A DNA stretch of 14,552 nt from Candidatus Altarchaeales archaeon WOR_SM1_86-2 (GCA_001723855.1 MCBC01000047.1:1-14552), one strand, 5' to 3'. Shown: positions 5,973 through 13,004, numbered from the stretch's first letter. Made by a program: numbers and translations. Notes: generated by a model from the letters alone, not told the origin.

Positions 5973-6748
5973 AAATTTTTTATTATATCCTCATCAACGC
6001 CGCCGGCATGGTACGTTTTTCCCGTTGTCGTATCTTCTACCGTGATCTCTGCCGGGGCGAAAATCTTTGGGTCCATTTTGTAGAAATCGCCCGCCTCCTC
6101 GAATAACTGTTTGAATGGTTTTCCAAAGGTTGGCGACGCGTGGGATACTATTTTTTCCTCAAGTCCAGCCTCCCATTTTTCTGTCTTCAATTTCACAACG
6201 CCGCCGTAAATTAAAGCATCGTTTGATGTGAACATGACATCCCCGGTGAGTTTTGGTAAAGGTGCTGTACCCCACCCGTACGTTATTTTCCCAACATCAA
6301 ACTTTAACTGCTCGAGTGCAAAGAATCCCATTTCAACAACCCTGGCTATCACGTTCATAAGCCCGATCTCTGAGCTGCCCTTGAATGTCGCTACAATAAC
6401 CTCTCTTGCGCCCGTTTTTTCAATGATTAATTTAGCGGTTTCTTCTGTCGGAAGGACATTTGTTTCAAGCGCAAGTGCCGCTACATCCGCATCTTCTGAA
6501 TAGTCTAAAAATTCATAGATGTTTTTCGGCTGTTTTGCCGGAATTCTTGCGGGACCCGAACCTAAAGCTGTTTTGCCGTCAATTTTAATTCTCCATCCAG
6601 CCATCTGGCATGCTAATGTAGCAATCGCAGGGTTTTTAGAAATTTCAACCACGATCATTTCTTTCCCGTCTTCTTCAGGGAGTTCAAAAACCTTTCTTTC
6701 GCAGTCAATGCCGTTTAAAATTTCATATGCGTTTTTGTTTGTATTCAT
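5969..6748 (-). CDS. mch: Methenyltetrahydromethanopterin cyclohydrolase (Mch), short form
   Basis: Mch interconverts methenyl-H4MPT and N5-formyl-H4MPT in the C1 pathway of methanogens and methane- or alkane-oxidising archaea. Recognisable family blocks are NPAIATLACQMAGWRIK (39-55), ALGSGPARIPAKQPK (61-75), ADVAALALETNVLP, IARVVEMG (134-141), YGWGTAPLPKLTGD, SNDALIYGG, FGKPFKQLFEEAGDFYKMDPKIFAPAE and the C-terminal TGKTYHAGGV. Arg136 and Glu139 in ARVVE match the Arg and Glu reported as catalytic in Archaeoglobus Mch. At 259 residues it is about 55-60 shorter than usual. The N-terminus (KNAYEILNGI) still resembles the family start, so the missing part is internal, between about residues 22 and 38, where family members carry the ATVIDCG region. 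An in-frame stop shortly upstream rules out a longer start. It is followed by a 4-base overlap with the FKBP gene. Confidence 0.88.
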   Translation of the reverse strand: MNTNKNAYEILNGIDCERKVFELPEEDGKEMIVVEISKNPAIATLACQMAGWRIKIDGKTALGSGPARIPAKQPKNIYEFLDYSEDADVAALALETNVLPTEETAKLIIEKTGAREVIVATFKGSSEIGLMNVIARVVEMGFFALEQLKFDVGKITYGWGTAPLPKLTGDVMFTSNDALIYGGVVKLKTEKWEAGLEEKIVSHASPTFGKPFKQLFEEAGDFYKMDPKIFAPAEITVEDTTTGKTYHAGGVDEDIIKNL

Positions 6749-6769
6749 TTTTGCTATTTTACATTATTG

Positions 6770-6780
6770 TTTATATTAAA
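6770..6780 (-). promoter_or_regulatory. TATA box of the mch-FKBP operon
   Basis: The minus strand reads TTTAATATAAA, centred about 27 bases before the mch ATG at 6748. This spacing puts the transcription start at or next to the start codon (leaderless mRNA); no Shine-Dalgarno sequence is seen. Confidence 0.5.
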
Positions 6781-6852
6781 ATTATTAAGATTAGGATATA
6801 AAAATAGATGAAGTTAATGGAAACAGGATATAAAGTGAAAAAAATTCTCTTT

Positions 6853-6960
6853 GTCTTTTTTGAATCAGAAAAGAAATTTCCGATTTTTTGCAAAATCATT
6901 AAAAATCTTTTTTGAAAAAGAAATTCAAATCAACCTGCTGTGGATGTGTTTTTATTTACA
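6853..6960 (+). promoter_or_regulatory. Upstream element of MC1, copy 1 of a roughly 107-base element shared with the nuclease gene
   Basis: Aligns colinearly with 8350-8457. Shared blocks in order: GTCTTTTTTGAA, then CAG-x-AAAGAAATT, TAAAAATCTTTT, AAATCAA-xx-TGCTG and TTTTTATTTA. In the first 55 bases (through TAAAAATC) about 43 match without gaps; the second half needs one single-base gap on each side. The TTTTTATTTA box (6949-6958) is centred 27 bases before the MC1 ATG and is the likely TATA box, so the conserved stretch is a promoter plus about 95 bases of upstream control region. Confidence 0.7.
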
Positions 6961-6980
6961 TAATGCATAGTATAATTAAA

Positions 6981-7283
6981 ATGGCTTTTAAAATTTATGG
7001 GAGGACAAAGCGGTATACTCTCAGGGAAGGGAATAAGGACACAAAGCACATATTTAAAGGCAGTTCCCCAAGACGGGCAGCATTAAAAGCGGCAACGAGG
7101 GGATTCAGGGACATACTGTTAAGGGCGCATAAAAGAAAGAAAGATAAAATGTGGCGTGTCCATGTCTTCGAGGGTTGGATTGAAAAGGTGCCGAAGCGAG
7201 CAGATGCACCTGGCTGGCTGCCTGACACTATAAAAAAACCTAATGTCAGGAAAATCAGGGTTGATAAACTCAAAAAGATTTAA
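6981..7283 (+). CDS. MC1-type archaeal chromosomal (DNA-bending) protein
   Basis: A basic 100-residue protein matching MC1 of Methanosarcina and haloarchaea: RYTLREGNKDTKHIFKGSS, the PRRAALKAATRG block (30-41), WRVHVFEGW (58-66), and the APGWLPDTIKKPNVRK block (76-91; PAWMPEKISKP in MC1) with Trp79 at the position of the DNA-contacting Trp. MC1 binds as a monomer and bends DNA sharply, acting as an abundant chromatin protein. The ATG at 6981 was chosen because the protein then begins MAFKIYGRTKRY, as in the family, and a TATA-like box is centred 27 bases upstream. The same frame is open back to 6912, but that stretch overlaps the promoter. An insert of Lys and Arg residues near 51-57 is slightly longer than in Methanosarcina MC1. 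Convergent with the antiporter gene, 7 bases apart. Confidence 0.93.
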   Translation: MAFKIYGRTKRYTLREGNKDTKHIFKGSSPRRAALKAATRGFRDILLRAHKRKKDKMWRVHVFEGWIEKVPKRADAPGWLPDTIKKPNVRKIRVDKLKKI

Positions 7284-7290
7284 AATAGTT

Positions 7291-8280
7291 TTAGAACAAC
7301 AAAGCCAACGCCGTCATAATATAAACCATAACACAGATCCACCCTTCAAACCACGTCAGTTTTCCATCCGCAACAATAACTATTGCTAAAAGCACCGAGA
7401 TTGCAAAAACTGCCAGGTAGATCGTGTCAATATCCATCACCAAACCCCCGGGGGAAAAGAACCACGCGAATATAATGACTATTCCTAAAATGAGATAAAC
7501 CGCCTGTGATGCGGAGCCAATTGCATTACCCACGGCAATTTCGCCTTTTTTGTTCACAGCAGCCCTTATTGCCGCCAGATGCTCGGGCAGGTTTCCTGCA
7601 AGTGCCAGTATCGTAAAACCAACAAATTTTTCGATGATTTCCGGGTCTCCGATATTCAGGATATCCCGTTCGATGAATAACTCCTCAACGCCCATGACCA
7701 GGAAGTGTGCACTCACTGCAACAATAATCGAGGAAAATACAAATAACATTGCCCAGTATCTAAGTGATTTTGAACTGTTTTTATCTTCCCCCTTTTCAAT
7801 TCGATCGCTCATGAACAATTCCTTGTGTGAAAACAACATAAACCGCAAAAGCAAAAGATAAGTGAAGATTAGGATTATGCCGACAAACAGGTTCATTTCA
7901 TGGGATGAACTGAGCATGATGAATATGAAGAAACCGACCGCTCCGACCAGTAAGGGAAGATCTGCCTGGAGTTTCTTGCTGTCGAACTTCAAATCCGTTT
8001 TCCATCCGCCGCATATTGCACATAAGCCGAGAACCACTAAAATATTAACCGCAACGCTCCCGATGATTGATGCCAACGCCATCGTCGGGTGTCCCGCGAT
8101 TATCGCTGATATGCTGATTGCAAGCTCGGGCAGGTTCCCGCACAAAGCCAGAAGCACGGCTCCTACAACATATGCTCGCTTCAATTCATGTGCGATGCCT
8201 TCTGCGCTTTTACCCAATAACTCGGCACCAACTGCGACAAAAATCAATCCCCCGATAAGATAAACCCAGGTTAAATCCAT
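7291..8280 (-). CDS. CaCA-superfamily cation antiporter, CAX (Ca2+/H+)-like
   Basis: A 329-residue membrane protein with about ten to eleven hydrophobic segments in two homologous halves. The alpha-repeats are clear: GNLPELAISISAI from residue 48 with GSVAVNILVVLG following, and GNLPEHLAAIRAAVNKKG from residue 229 with GNAIGSASQAVYLILG following. GN-x-x-E in the first repeat and GN-x-x-EH with GSASQ in the second resemble CAX-type Ca2+/H+ exchangers more than NCX-type Na+/Ca2+ exchangers. Glu52 and Glu233 are the expected ion-binding acids. A soluble charged loop (about 151-175) joins the halves. Likely role: export of Ca2+ or a similar divalent cation driven by H+ or Na+. The ion pair cannot be fixed from sequence. 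Single gene, divergent from the nuclease gene. Confidence 0.88.
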   Translation of the reverse strand: MDLTWVYLIGGLIFVAVGAELLGKSAEGIAHELKRAYVVGAVLLALCGNLPELAISISAIIAGHPTMALASIIGSVAVNILVVLGLCAICGGWKTDLKFDSKKLQADLPLLVGAVGFFIFIMLSSSHEMNLFVGIILIFTYLLLLRFMLFSHKELFMSDRIEKGEDKNSSKSLRYWAMLFVFSSIIVAVSAHFLVMGVEELFIERDILNIGDPEIIEKFVGFTILALAGNLPEHLAAIRAAVNKKGEIAVGNAIGSASQAVYLILGIVIIFAWFFSPGGLVMDIDTIYLAVFAISVLLAIVIVADGKLTWFEGWICVMVYIMTALALLF

Positions 8281-8349
8281 GATTGCTTTTGTATATCCTT
8301 TATTATGTACTAAATATTAAGAAAAAACCCGGGACCCTTAAATCCTGGC

Positions 8350-8457
8350 GTCTTTTTTGAAACAGGAAAGAAATTCTTGATTTATCTTAAAATTGCTAAA
8401 AATCTTTTCTGGAATCAAAAAAGTAAATCAATATGCTGCAAATCATTTTTATTTATG
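8350..8457 (+). promoter_or_regulatory. Upstream element of the thermonuclease-like gene, copy 2 of the roughly 107-base element
   Basis: Colinear with 6853-6960 before MC1: GTCTTTTTTGAA at the start, TAAAAATCTTTT in the middle, AAATCAA-xx-TGCTG, and TTTTTATTTA at the end (8446-8455). The end box is centred about 43 bases before the ATG at 8494, so this mRNA would have a leader of roughly 15-20 bases if the same TATA box is used. The remaining 8281-8349 is the promoter side of the antiporter gene. Confidence 0.7.
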
Positions 8458-8493
8458 AAGGTATTTAACAATTAAAAATTAAGAACGAATAAA

Positions 8494-9384
8494 ATGGATA
8501 AAGTAGGCATATTCTGGGACCCCAAGGGTTTTGAGCTTGATTCCCTTGGAAATAAAAGTTATTTGAGGGCAACTGACGGTGATACGCCGTACATTTCCCT
8601 GTCAATCAGGATGCTGAGTATTGACACCCCAGAGGTGCATTATCCCGGCAATCAGAAGCCTTCAAAACAGGATGGGAACCTTAAACAGCTGGCTGGCTGG
8701 ATCAAGGAGGGCAAGGCACCGATCAACAAGGGGCTCGGGGATTATTTATACCCCAAACTTGCTACCGGGAAGGCGGGCACACTACAGGAGGATCAGGGAG
8801 TAAAAGCGACGGATAAATTCACGGAACTTCTGGATGAAAAGTTAACAAGGCCCGGCTCGACGCGTAAACGCAGGGTTTTCCTTTATGCATCTGACGAGCA
8901 TTTTGACCAGTACGGCAGGTTGCTCGCATATATGGCCCCATACTACAGTGAAAAGGAGAGGGCGTCGATGTCCGGGGAAGAGAGGGCTACATTCAATCTG
9001 TTGATGGTCAAATCGGGATGGGCGGCAACATTCCCCATCTACCCGAGCCTTCTCAAGCAGAGCGATCTTGTTATGTTTCGGGAAGCAGCAAAAGACGCTT
9101 ATGAGGGAGAGAAAGGGATCTGGGCGGACTCCATGACGCTAACAGGCTATGAATTCCGTATGTGTGTGAAATTATATGATGCTACAAGAAAACTGGTTGC
9201 CGGAAGAAAACTGTCGTCAAAAGAGAAATACGGGTGGATTTCCAGGTTTTGCACTGATATGACGACAAGGGAGATATTTTATCCCCTGGATTATTACAGG
9301 GTTAAGCCGTACAACCGCATCTTTATCTGGCCGGAGGATGTTACTGAAGCGGTCGGTAAATTGAATCTGATGCCTTCAGAATGA
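8494..9384 (+). CDS. Thermonuclease (SNase)-like protein with insert and C-terminal extension
   Basis: 296 residues with staphylococcal-nuclease-type catalytic residues. DGDT at 28-31 and IRMLSIDTPE at 38-47 give Arg39, Asp44 and Glu47, spaced exactly as Arg35, Asp40 and Glu43 of SNase. DQYGRLLAYM (138-147) supplies Arg142 (Arg87 in SNase), and FREAAKDAYEGEKGIW (195-210) is the usual closing helix. Between Glu47 and Arg142 there are about 50 more residues than in SNase, and about 86 residues follow GIW. No signal peptide is present, so it should act inside the cell, unlike the secreted bacterial enzymes. Ca2+-dependent cleavage of DNA or RNA is predicted. The gene is monocistronic and faces the tRNA-Leu. 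Its promoter region resembles that of the MC1 gene. Confidence 0.87.
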   Translation: MDKVGIFWDPKGFELDSLGNKSYLRATDGDTPYISLSIRMLSIDTPEVHYPGNQKPSKQDGNLKQLAGWIKEGKAPINKGLGDYLYPKLATGKAGTLQEDQGVKATDKFTELLDEKLTRPGSTRKRRVFLYASDEHFDQYGRLLAYMAPYYSEKERASMSGEERATFNLLMVKSGWAATFPIYPSLLKQSDLVMFREAAKDAYEGEKGIWADSMTLTGYEFRMCVKLYDATRKLVAGRKLSSKEKYGWISRFCTDMTTREIFYPLDYYRVKPYNRIFIWPEDVTEAVGKLNLMPSE

Positions 9385-9446
9385 TGCGATAAACCCGACC
9401 AGACATCTTCCACAACACAGGGGTCCAATCCGTCAGGAATGTTTTA

Positions 9447-9553
9447 TGCGGGGGAAGGGATTCGAACCCCTGAAGGCTTACGCACACAGGATTTCTCAAA
9501 TCCATGTTTCGATTCTTAAGTCCTGCCCCTTTGGCCAACTCGGGAACCCCCGC
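9447..9553 (-). tRNA. tRNA-Leu(TAA) with a 22-base intron
   Basis: The minus strand folds as a class II tRNA: acceptor GCGGGGG/CCCCCGC, discriminator A, D arm with GTTGGCC, anticodon stem CAGGA/TCCTG, loop CT-TAA-G and (after the intron) A, a long variable arm, and T loop TTCGAAT. It is 107 bases with the intron and 85 without. The anticodon TAA reads TTA and TTG codons. No CCA is encoded. The intron sits at the canonical 37/38 position. Confidence 0.95.
9493..9514 (-). other. Archaeal tRNA intron with bulge-helix-bulge splice site
   Basis: Exon bases CTTA (32-35) pair with intron TGAG, giving a 4-bp central helix with one T-G wobble. The 5' bulge is AG^A and the 3' bulge AA^A, each cut after its second base. 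AATC/GATT within the intron closes a small loop. This fits recognition by the archaeal splicing endonuclease, with only 22 bases removed. Confidence 0.85.
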
Positions 9554-9631
9554 CTATTAATTATTAGCTTAGATTAAGAATAAAAAAACAAGTACAAAAT
9601 TTGCGATTTTTACTGTATTAAGATAAAGACC

Positions 9632-10333
9632 TTATTTTTTACTGCGGCTGAGAAGGTCCCATCTAAATTCCTTTCTAAATGCCTCCCTGTATCTCTCGAT
9701 CTCCCCCTCATCAAACAGCACTTCTTTTACCGATTCAATAAGTTCGTCTTGAAACTCGAAATCTCTTATGCTCGACCGCTTTATTATCAACCGGGCTGTG
9801 TCTATCCCGGGGTATAGCTTAGGCAGATAAAGATCGGCATACATCATTGCAGCTCCATCATCTGTTGCCCTCCCGGTTATGACCGCCATTGGTTTTTGGC
9901 CGCAAAACAGGACATCTTTTAGAATGACCTTATCCCCCTTTTCACTTAGCGGTATGACACCTATACTTGCACCGGTCACCTCTTTATACCATCTAACCAC
10001 TGCAATGTGCCTTTTCTCGATTTCAAGCACTCCCTTCTTATTCTGTGATGTTGCAATAACAACAAACTCGGTAGGATACCCTATTTTCTCCCAATTGATC
10101 TTTGCTGGATAGCCTTCAATTATCCCCATTTTTTCTAATTTCCTTCGGTAATATCCTGCCGTTTCCGGAGTATTCGCGCCTACACGTCTCAGATTCAACT
10201 TTTTCATCAACGTTGGATTTTGTATTCTTCCCTCCTCCATCAAAATTATCAAAGCCAGCACATCATTTTCTGTAATCTCTTTATTACTAGACAATACCTT
10301 GGATATATCTATTTTTTCTGATTTTTCTTTCAT
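9632..10333 (-). CDS. Lrp/AsnC-like winged-helix transcriptional regulator
   Basis: 233 residues. About 24-90 form an HTH with the Lrp-style progression: VLALIILMEEGRIQNPTLMKKLNL, then a stretch with PETAGYYRRKLEKMGIIEGYPAKI and IGYPTEFVVIAT. This resembles the Lrp DNA-binding domain and linker, with extra residues (RVGANT) before the recognition helix. The C-terminal 140 residues are longer than the usual RAM domain and are not recognised as a specific ligand-binding fold. No membrane segment or Cys cluster is seen. Two perfect inverted repeats lie directly upstream, one over the TATA-like box, which suggests autoregulation. It stands alone, downstream of nothing on the same strand, so its targets cannot be read from context. 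The family call is moderate; a generic wHTH regulator is the alternative. Confidence 0.72.
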   Translation of the reverse strand: MKEKSEKIDISKVLSSNKEITENDVLALIILMEEGRIQNPTLMKKLNLRRVGANTPETAGYYRRKLEKMGIIEGYPAKINWEKIGYPTEFVVIATSQNKKGVLEIEKRHIAVVRWYKEVTGASIGVIPLSEKGDKVILKDVLFCGQKPMAVITGRATDDGAAMMYADLYLPKLYPGIDTARLIIKRSSIRDFEFQDELIESVKEVLFDEGEIERYREAFRKEFRWDLLSRSKK

Positions 10334-10349
10334 TATTATTTGATAGGCA

Positions 10350-10372
10350 TATACTTATGTTATATAAGTATA
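10350..10372. promoter_or_regulatory. Inverted repeat TATACTTA-N7-TAAGTATA before the Lrp-like gene
   Basis: Perfect 8-base arms, 17-39 bases before the ATG at 10333. The centre and one arm contain the TATATAA-like box of this promoter. Likely operator for the gene's own product or another dimeric regulator. Confidence 0.55.
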
Positions 10373-10373
10373 C

Positions 10374-10390
10374 ATTTACATACTGTAAAT
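10374..10390. promoter_or_regulatory. Inverted repeat ATTTACA-TAC-TGTAAAT
   Basis: Perfect 7-base arms with a 3-base centre, one base beyond the first inverted repeat. Its sequence differs from the first, so it may be a TFB/upstream activator region or a second binding site. Confidence 0.45.
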
Positions 10391-10415
10391 ATAAATATAA
10401 AATGGGATCAGCAGA

Positions 10416-10538
10416 TTCGTGCCCGCGTAGCGCGCTGGTTTTTATGAGAATATATTCGGTGCATGTCTATTTTCAGAAGGTTCGTGCCCGCGTAGCGCGC
10501 TGGTTTTTATGAGAATATGTTCGGTGCATATCTATTTT
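10416..10538. repeat. 58-base direct repeat, two copies 65 bases apart
   Basis: Copies at 10416-10473 and 10481-10538, identical except at two positions (A/G and G/A transitions). Each begins with the GC-rich TTCGTGCCCGCGTAGCGCGC, which stands out in AT-rich surroundings, and continues with an AT-rich part containing TTTTTATGAGAATAT and TTCGGTGCAT. No convincing ORF crosses it. The GC-rich head has short internal symmetry (CGC-GTA-GCG). The function is unknown. Confidence 0.9.
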
Positions 10539-10922
10539 GTATTCACTTTCCCGAAATTATACATTTTCATCCGTATCGTTCCCAATGATTTTCTTTTTAG
10601 AAACAAAAAGTGTGGATGGAGTGATAATTGTATTCAAAAACCCATGATGTTACTTAAATCTCCGGTTAGCGTCAGCTTCATAGCAGTCACTTAATTTCTC
10701 TATTTTTTGAATGAAAAAGTTACAATATTGAGCCATATTTACCATATTTAAAGTGCGAATTCCTTAACCGTTGTTAGCTGAAAAAGTCAAATGCTGGAAG
10801 AATAACCAGTTATTTGGGATTTTAGAATTAAGCAAAATAGGTATCCTCAACAATTATTTTTCAAAAATCGGTAGCGTTCAACCTAACGAATCCACCGGGG
10901 ATGGAAAAATTTTGATCGATTT
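10539..10922. other. Gene-less AT-rich stretch between the direct repeat and queC
   Basis: No ORF here has recognisable protein character; the longest open stretch (10509-10694 plus) begins in a repeat copy and encodes a low-quality sequence. No tRNA, CRISPR or insertion-sequence ends are seen. It may be a decayed gene or a non-coding RNA region, but the sequence does not decide. The queC stop lies at its right end. Confidence 0.5.
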
Positions 10923-11582
10923 TTAAAATAAGAGTGGATCCTCATACCCGGCGTCCTTAAAAGCACTTGCTCTCCGGACGCATGAATCGCATTCCCCGCA
11001 GGGAACATCCTCCCGCTTATAACAACTCCACGTCAGTTCAAACGGCGCCCCCAATGCAATTCCTTTCTCTACAATTTCGGTTTTATTCATAAACATCAGG
11101 GGGGTTTCTACCTTAATTCCCTTTTCTTTGGTGCCGGTTTCGATCAAACGGTTGAACGCATCATAAAACTCCGGTCTGCAGTCGGGGTAGCCCGCAAAAT
11201 CCTCGCAATGGGCGCCGATAAATATTGCATCCGCTCCGATTACCTCTGCCCATGAAACCGCAATGGATAGGAGATTTGCGTTCCTGAACGGCACATAGGT
11301 CACAGGGATTTCATCGCTGTCCAGATCCGCCCCCGGAACCTCCATGTCCTCGTCAGTTAACGCGCTTCCCCCGATGTCCCTGAGATAATCGATCCCTACA
11401 TGCTTAAAATCCCTTGCGTTGTAGAACCCTGCAACCCTTTTTGCGCATCTCAATTCCTTCTGCTCCGTTCTCTGTCCATAACTCACATGCAGGACATAAA
11501 TCCCGTACCCCAAGGATTTCGATACAGCCGCAGTAACCCCCGAATCCATCCCCCCGGAAACAAGACAGATTGCTTTCTTCAT
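10923..11582 (-). CDS. queC: 7-cyano-7-deazaguanine (preQ0) synthase QueC
   Basis: A 219-residue PP-loop ATPase. SGGMDS at 9-14 binds ATP pyrophosphate. VPFRNANLLSIAVSWAE (97-113), IGAHCEDFAGYPDCRPEF (122-139) and the C-terminal zinc site Cys187, Cys195, Cys198, Cys201 (CYKREDVPCGECDSC) are QueC signatures. The enzyme turns 7-carboxy-7-deazaguanine into preQ0 with ammonia and ATP. In archaea preQ0 is inserted into the tRNA D-loop by TGT and converted to archaeosine. Length and motifs are complete and the start ATG gives the standard MKKAICLVSGG N-terminus. The gene stands alone and is divergent from tuf; queD and queE are not in the window. Confidence 0.96.
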   Translation of the reverse strand: MKKAICLVSGGMDSGVTAAVSKSLGYGIYVLHVSYGQRTEQKELRCAKRVAGFYNARDFKHVGIDYLRDIGGSALTDEDMEVPGADLDSDEIPVTYVPFRNANLLSIAVSWAEVIGADAIFIGAHCEDFAGYPDCRPEFYDAFNRLIETGTKEKGIKVETPLMFMNKTEIVEKGIALGAPFELTWSCYKREDVPCGECDSCVRRASAFKDAGYEDPLLF

Positions 11583-11626
11583 CTATTTATATTTTTATAT
11601 TCAAACCTATATTATTATATCTTGAT

Positions 11627-11656
11627 AAAACTTTTTTTAAAAGTTTTTTATATATT
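11627..11656 (+). promoter_or_regulatory. tuf promoter: inverted repeat plus TATA box
   Basis: AAAACTTTT-TTT-AAAAGTTTT (11627-11647) is a perfect 9-base inverted repeat directly before TTTATATATT (11647-11656). The TATA box is about 50 bases before the tuf ATG, giving a leader near 25 bases that holds two AATAAGGAAAA stretches, the second serving as a weak Shine-Dalgarno site. The inverted repeat is low complexity and could be chance. Confidence 0.5.
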
Positions 11657-11703
11657 CAATTTATATTTTTAAATTAAATCAATAAGGAAAAAAATAAGGA
11701 AAA

Positions 11704-12975
11704 ATGGCAGAAAAACCACACATGAATTTGATATTCATAGGGCATGTAGATCACGGAAAATCTACATTAGTCGGAAGGATGCTCTACGAATTGGGAGAGG
11801 TCTCTGAGCAGAAGATAAAGAAGTTCAGAGATGAAGCGGAGAAGATAGGCAAGGGCTCGTTTGAGTTTGCATGGGTGATGGACTCCTTAAAGGAGGAAAG
11901 GGAAAGGGGAGTGACCATTGATATCGCCCACAAAAAATTCCAGACCCAGAAGAACTACTTTACCATCATTGATGCCCCGGGACACAAGGACTTTGTCAAG
12001 AATATGATCACCGGTGCGTCACAGGCAGACGCTGCCGTCCTGGTTGTCGCTGCCCCGGATGGAATTATGCCGCAAACAAAAGAGCACGCTTTCCTGGCGA
12101 GAACACTGGGCATCCAGCAGTTGATAGTTGCGGTCAACAAGATGGATGCGGCAAAGTATGATGAAGCAAAGTACAATCAGGTAAAGGGAGATTTAGAAAA
12201 ACTTTTGGGCGGCATTGGTTACAAGACCGGTGCGATTCCTTTCATACCAATATCGGCATTTAAGGGCGATAATATAGTTAAGAAAAGTGAAAACACACCG
12301 TGGTATAAAGGAGATATATTCCTGACAGCGTTGGACGGATTCGTAGCTCCCGAGAAACCGGTTGACAAACCTTTAAGGCTGCCCGTCCAGGATATGTATA
12401 AGATCACGGGTGCCGGCGGAGTTGCGGTTGGAAGGGTTGAGACAGGAGTTATGAAACCGGGAGATAAGGTTATATTCATGCCTTCCGGGAAAACCGGTGA
12501 AGTAAAGACCATTGAGATGCATCATGAGCAGCTTCCAAAAGCAGAGCCAGGAGACAATGTAGGGTTTAACGTCAGAGGTGTCAGCCATACCGATGCAAAA
12601 AGGGGGGATGTTGTCGGTCCGGTGTCAAATCCTCCAACAGTTGCGGAAGAATTTACCGCCCAGATTGTTGTACTGCAGCACCCGAGTGCACTTGCTGTCG
12701 GTTACACCCCGGTATTTCACGTCCATACATCTCAGACCGCATGCCAGTTTATTGAACTGGTGGAGAAGAAGGATCCGAGAACCGGGCAGGTTACAGAGAA
12801 AAATCCCTCTTTTTTGAAGAATGGAGATGTAGCGATCGTAAAGATCAGACCGACAAGACCCCTGGTGATAGAGTCAGCAAAGGAATTCCCGCAATTAGGG
12901 AGATTTGCGATCAGGGATATGGGACAGACGGTTGCGGCGGGAATGGTGCTGGAGGTTAAGGCAAAAGCCATGTGA
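11704..12975 (+). CDS. tuf: Translation elongation factor EF-1alpha (aEF1A)
   Basis: A 423-residue complete GTPase that delivers aminoacyl-tRNA to the ribosomal A site. G motifs: GHVDHGKS (13-20), [12 protein letters not shown] for switch [27 protein letters not shown] (G3 at 90-94), and NKMD (145-148). Domains II and III follow, with [29 protein letters not shown] and the C-terminal [30 protein letters not shown]. Length and sequence match archaeal EF-1alpha rather than bacterial EF-Tu. The ATG is preceded by GGAAAA. Many euryarchaea have rpsJ (S10) directly after tuf and fusA before it. Here queC lies divergently upstream, and a T-rich terminator and a convergent histidine kinase lie downstream. 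Confidence 0.98.
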   Translation: MAEKPHMNLIFIGHVDHGKSTLVGRMLYELGEVSEQKIKKFRDEAEKIGKGSFEFAWVMDSLKEERERGVTIDIAHKKFQTQKNYFTIIDAPGHKDFVKNMITGASQADAAVLVVAAPDGIMPQTKEHAFLARTLGIQQLIVAVNKMDAAKYDEAKYNQVKGDLEKLLGGIGYKTGAIPFIPISAFKGDNIVKKSENTPWYKGDIFLTALDGFVAPEKPVDKPLRLPVQDMYKITGAGGVAVGRVETGVMKPGDKVIFMPSGKTGEVKTIEMHHEQLPKAEPGDNVGFNVRGVSHTDAKRGDVVGPVSNPPTVAEEFTAQIVVLQHPSALAVGYTPVFHVHTSQTACQFIELVEKKDPRTGQVTEKNPSFLKNGDVAIVKIRPTRPLVIESAKEFPQLGRFAIRDMGQTVAAGMVLEVKAKAM

Positions 12976-12980
12976 TTCCA

Positions 12981-13004
12981 TCTCTTCTTTTTTCTATTTT
13001 TTCC
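12981..13004 (+). terminator. T-rich archaeal terminator after tuf
   Basis: TCTTCTTTTTTCTATTTTTT begins 6 bases after the tuf stop; no stem precedes it. Runs of T in the coding strand are the usual termination signal in archaea. It lies in the 56-base gap between tuf and the convergent kinase gene. Confidence 0.6.

Noticed and set aside
6912..6980. 23-residue N-terminal extension of MC1 from an earlier start
   Set aside because: It would overlap the TATA-like box and the conserved upstream element, and family members begin at the position of the ATG at 6981.
7291..8280. NCX-type Na+/Ca2+ exchanger
   Set aside because: The GN-x-x-E, GN-x-x-EH and GSASQ motifs fit CAX-type transporters better, although coupling to Na+ cannot be excluded.
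10416..10538. Possible CRISPR or insertion-sequence ends
   Set aside because: There are only two copies, in direct orientation, with a 7-base gap, no terminal inverted repeats and no transposase between or beside them.
10509..10694. 61-codon plus-strand frame
   Set aside because: It begins inside the second direct-repeat copy, has no homology signals and is mostly hydrophobic low-quality sequence.
12219..12588. Minus-strand open frames within tuf
   Set aside because: They are antisense shadows of a strongly conserved gene with no independent motifs.
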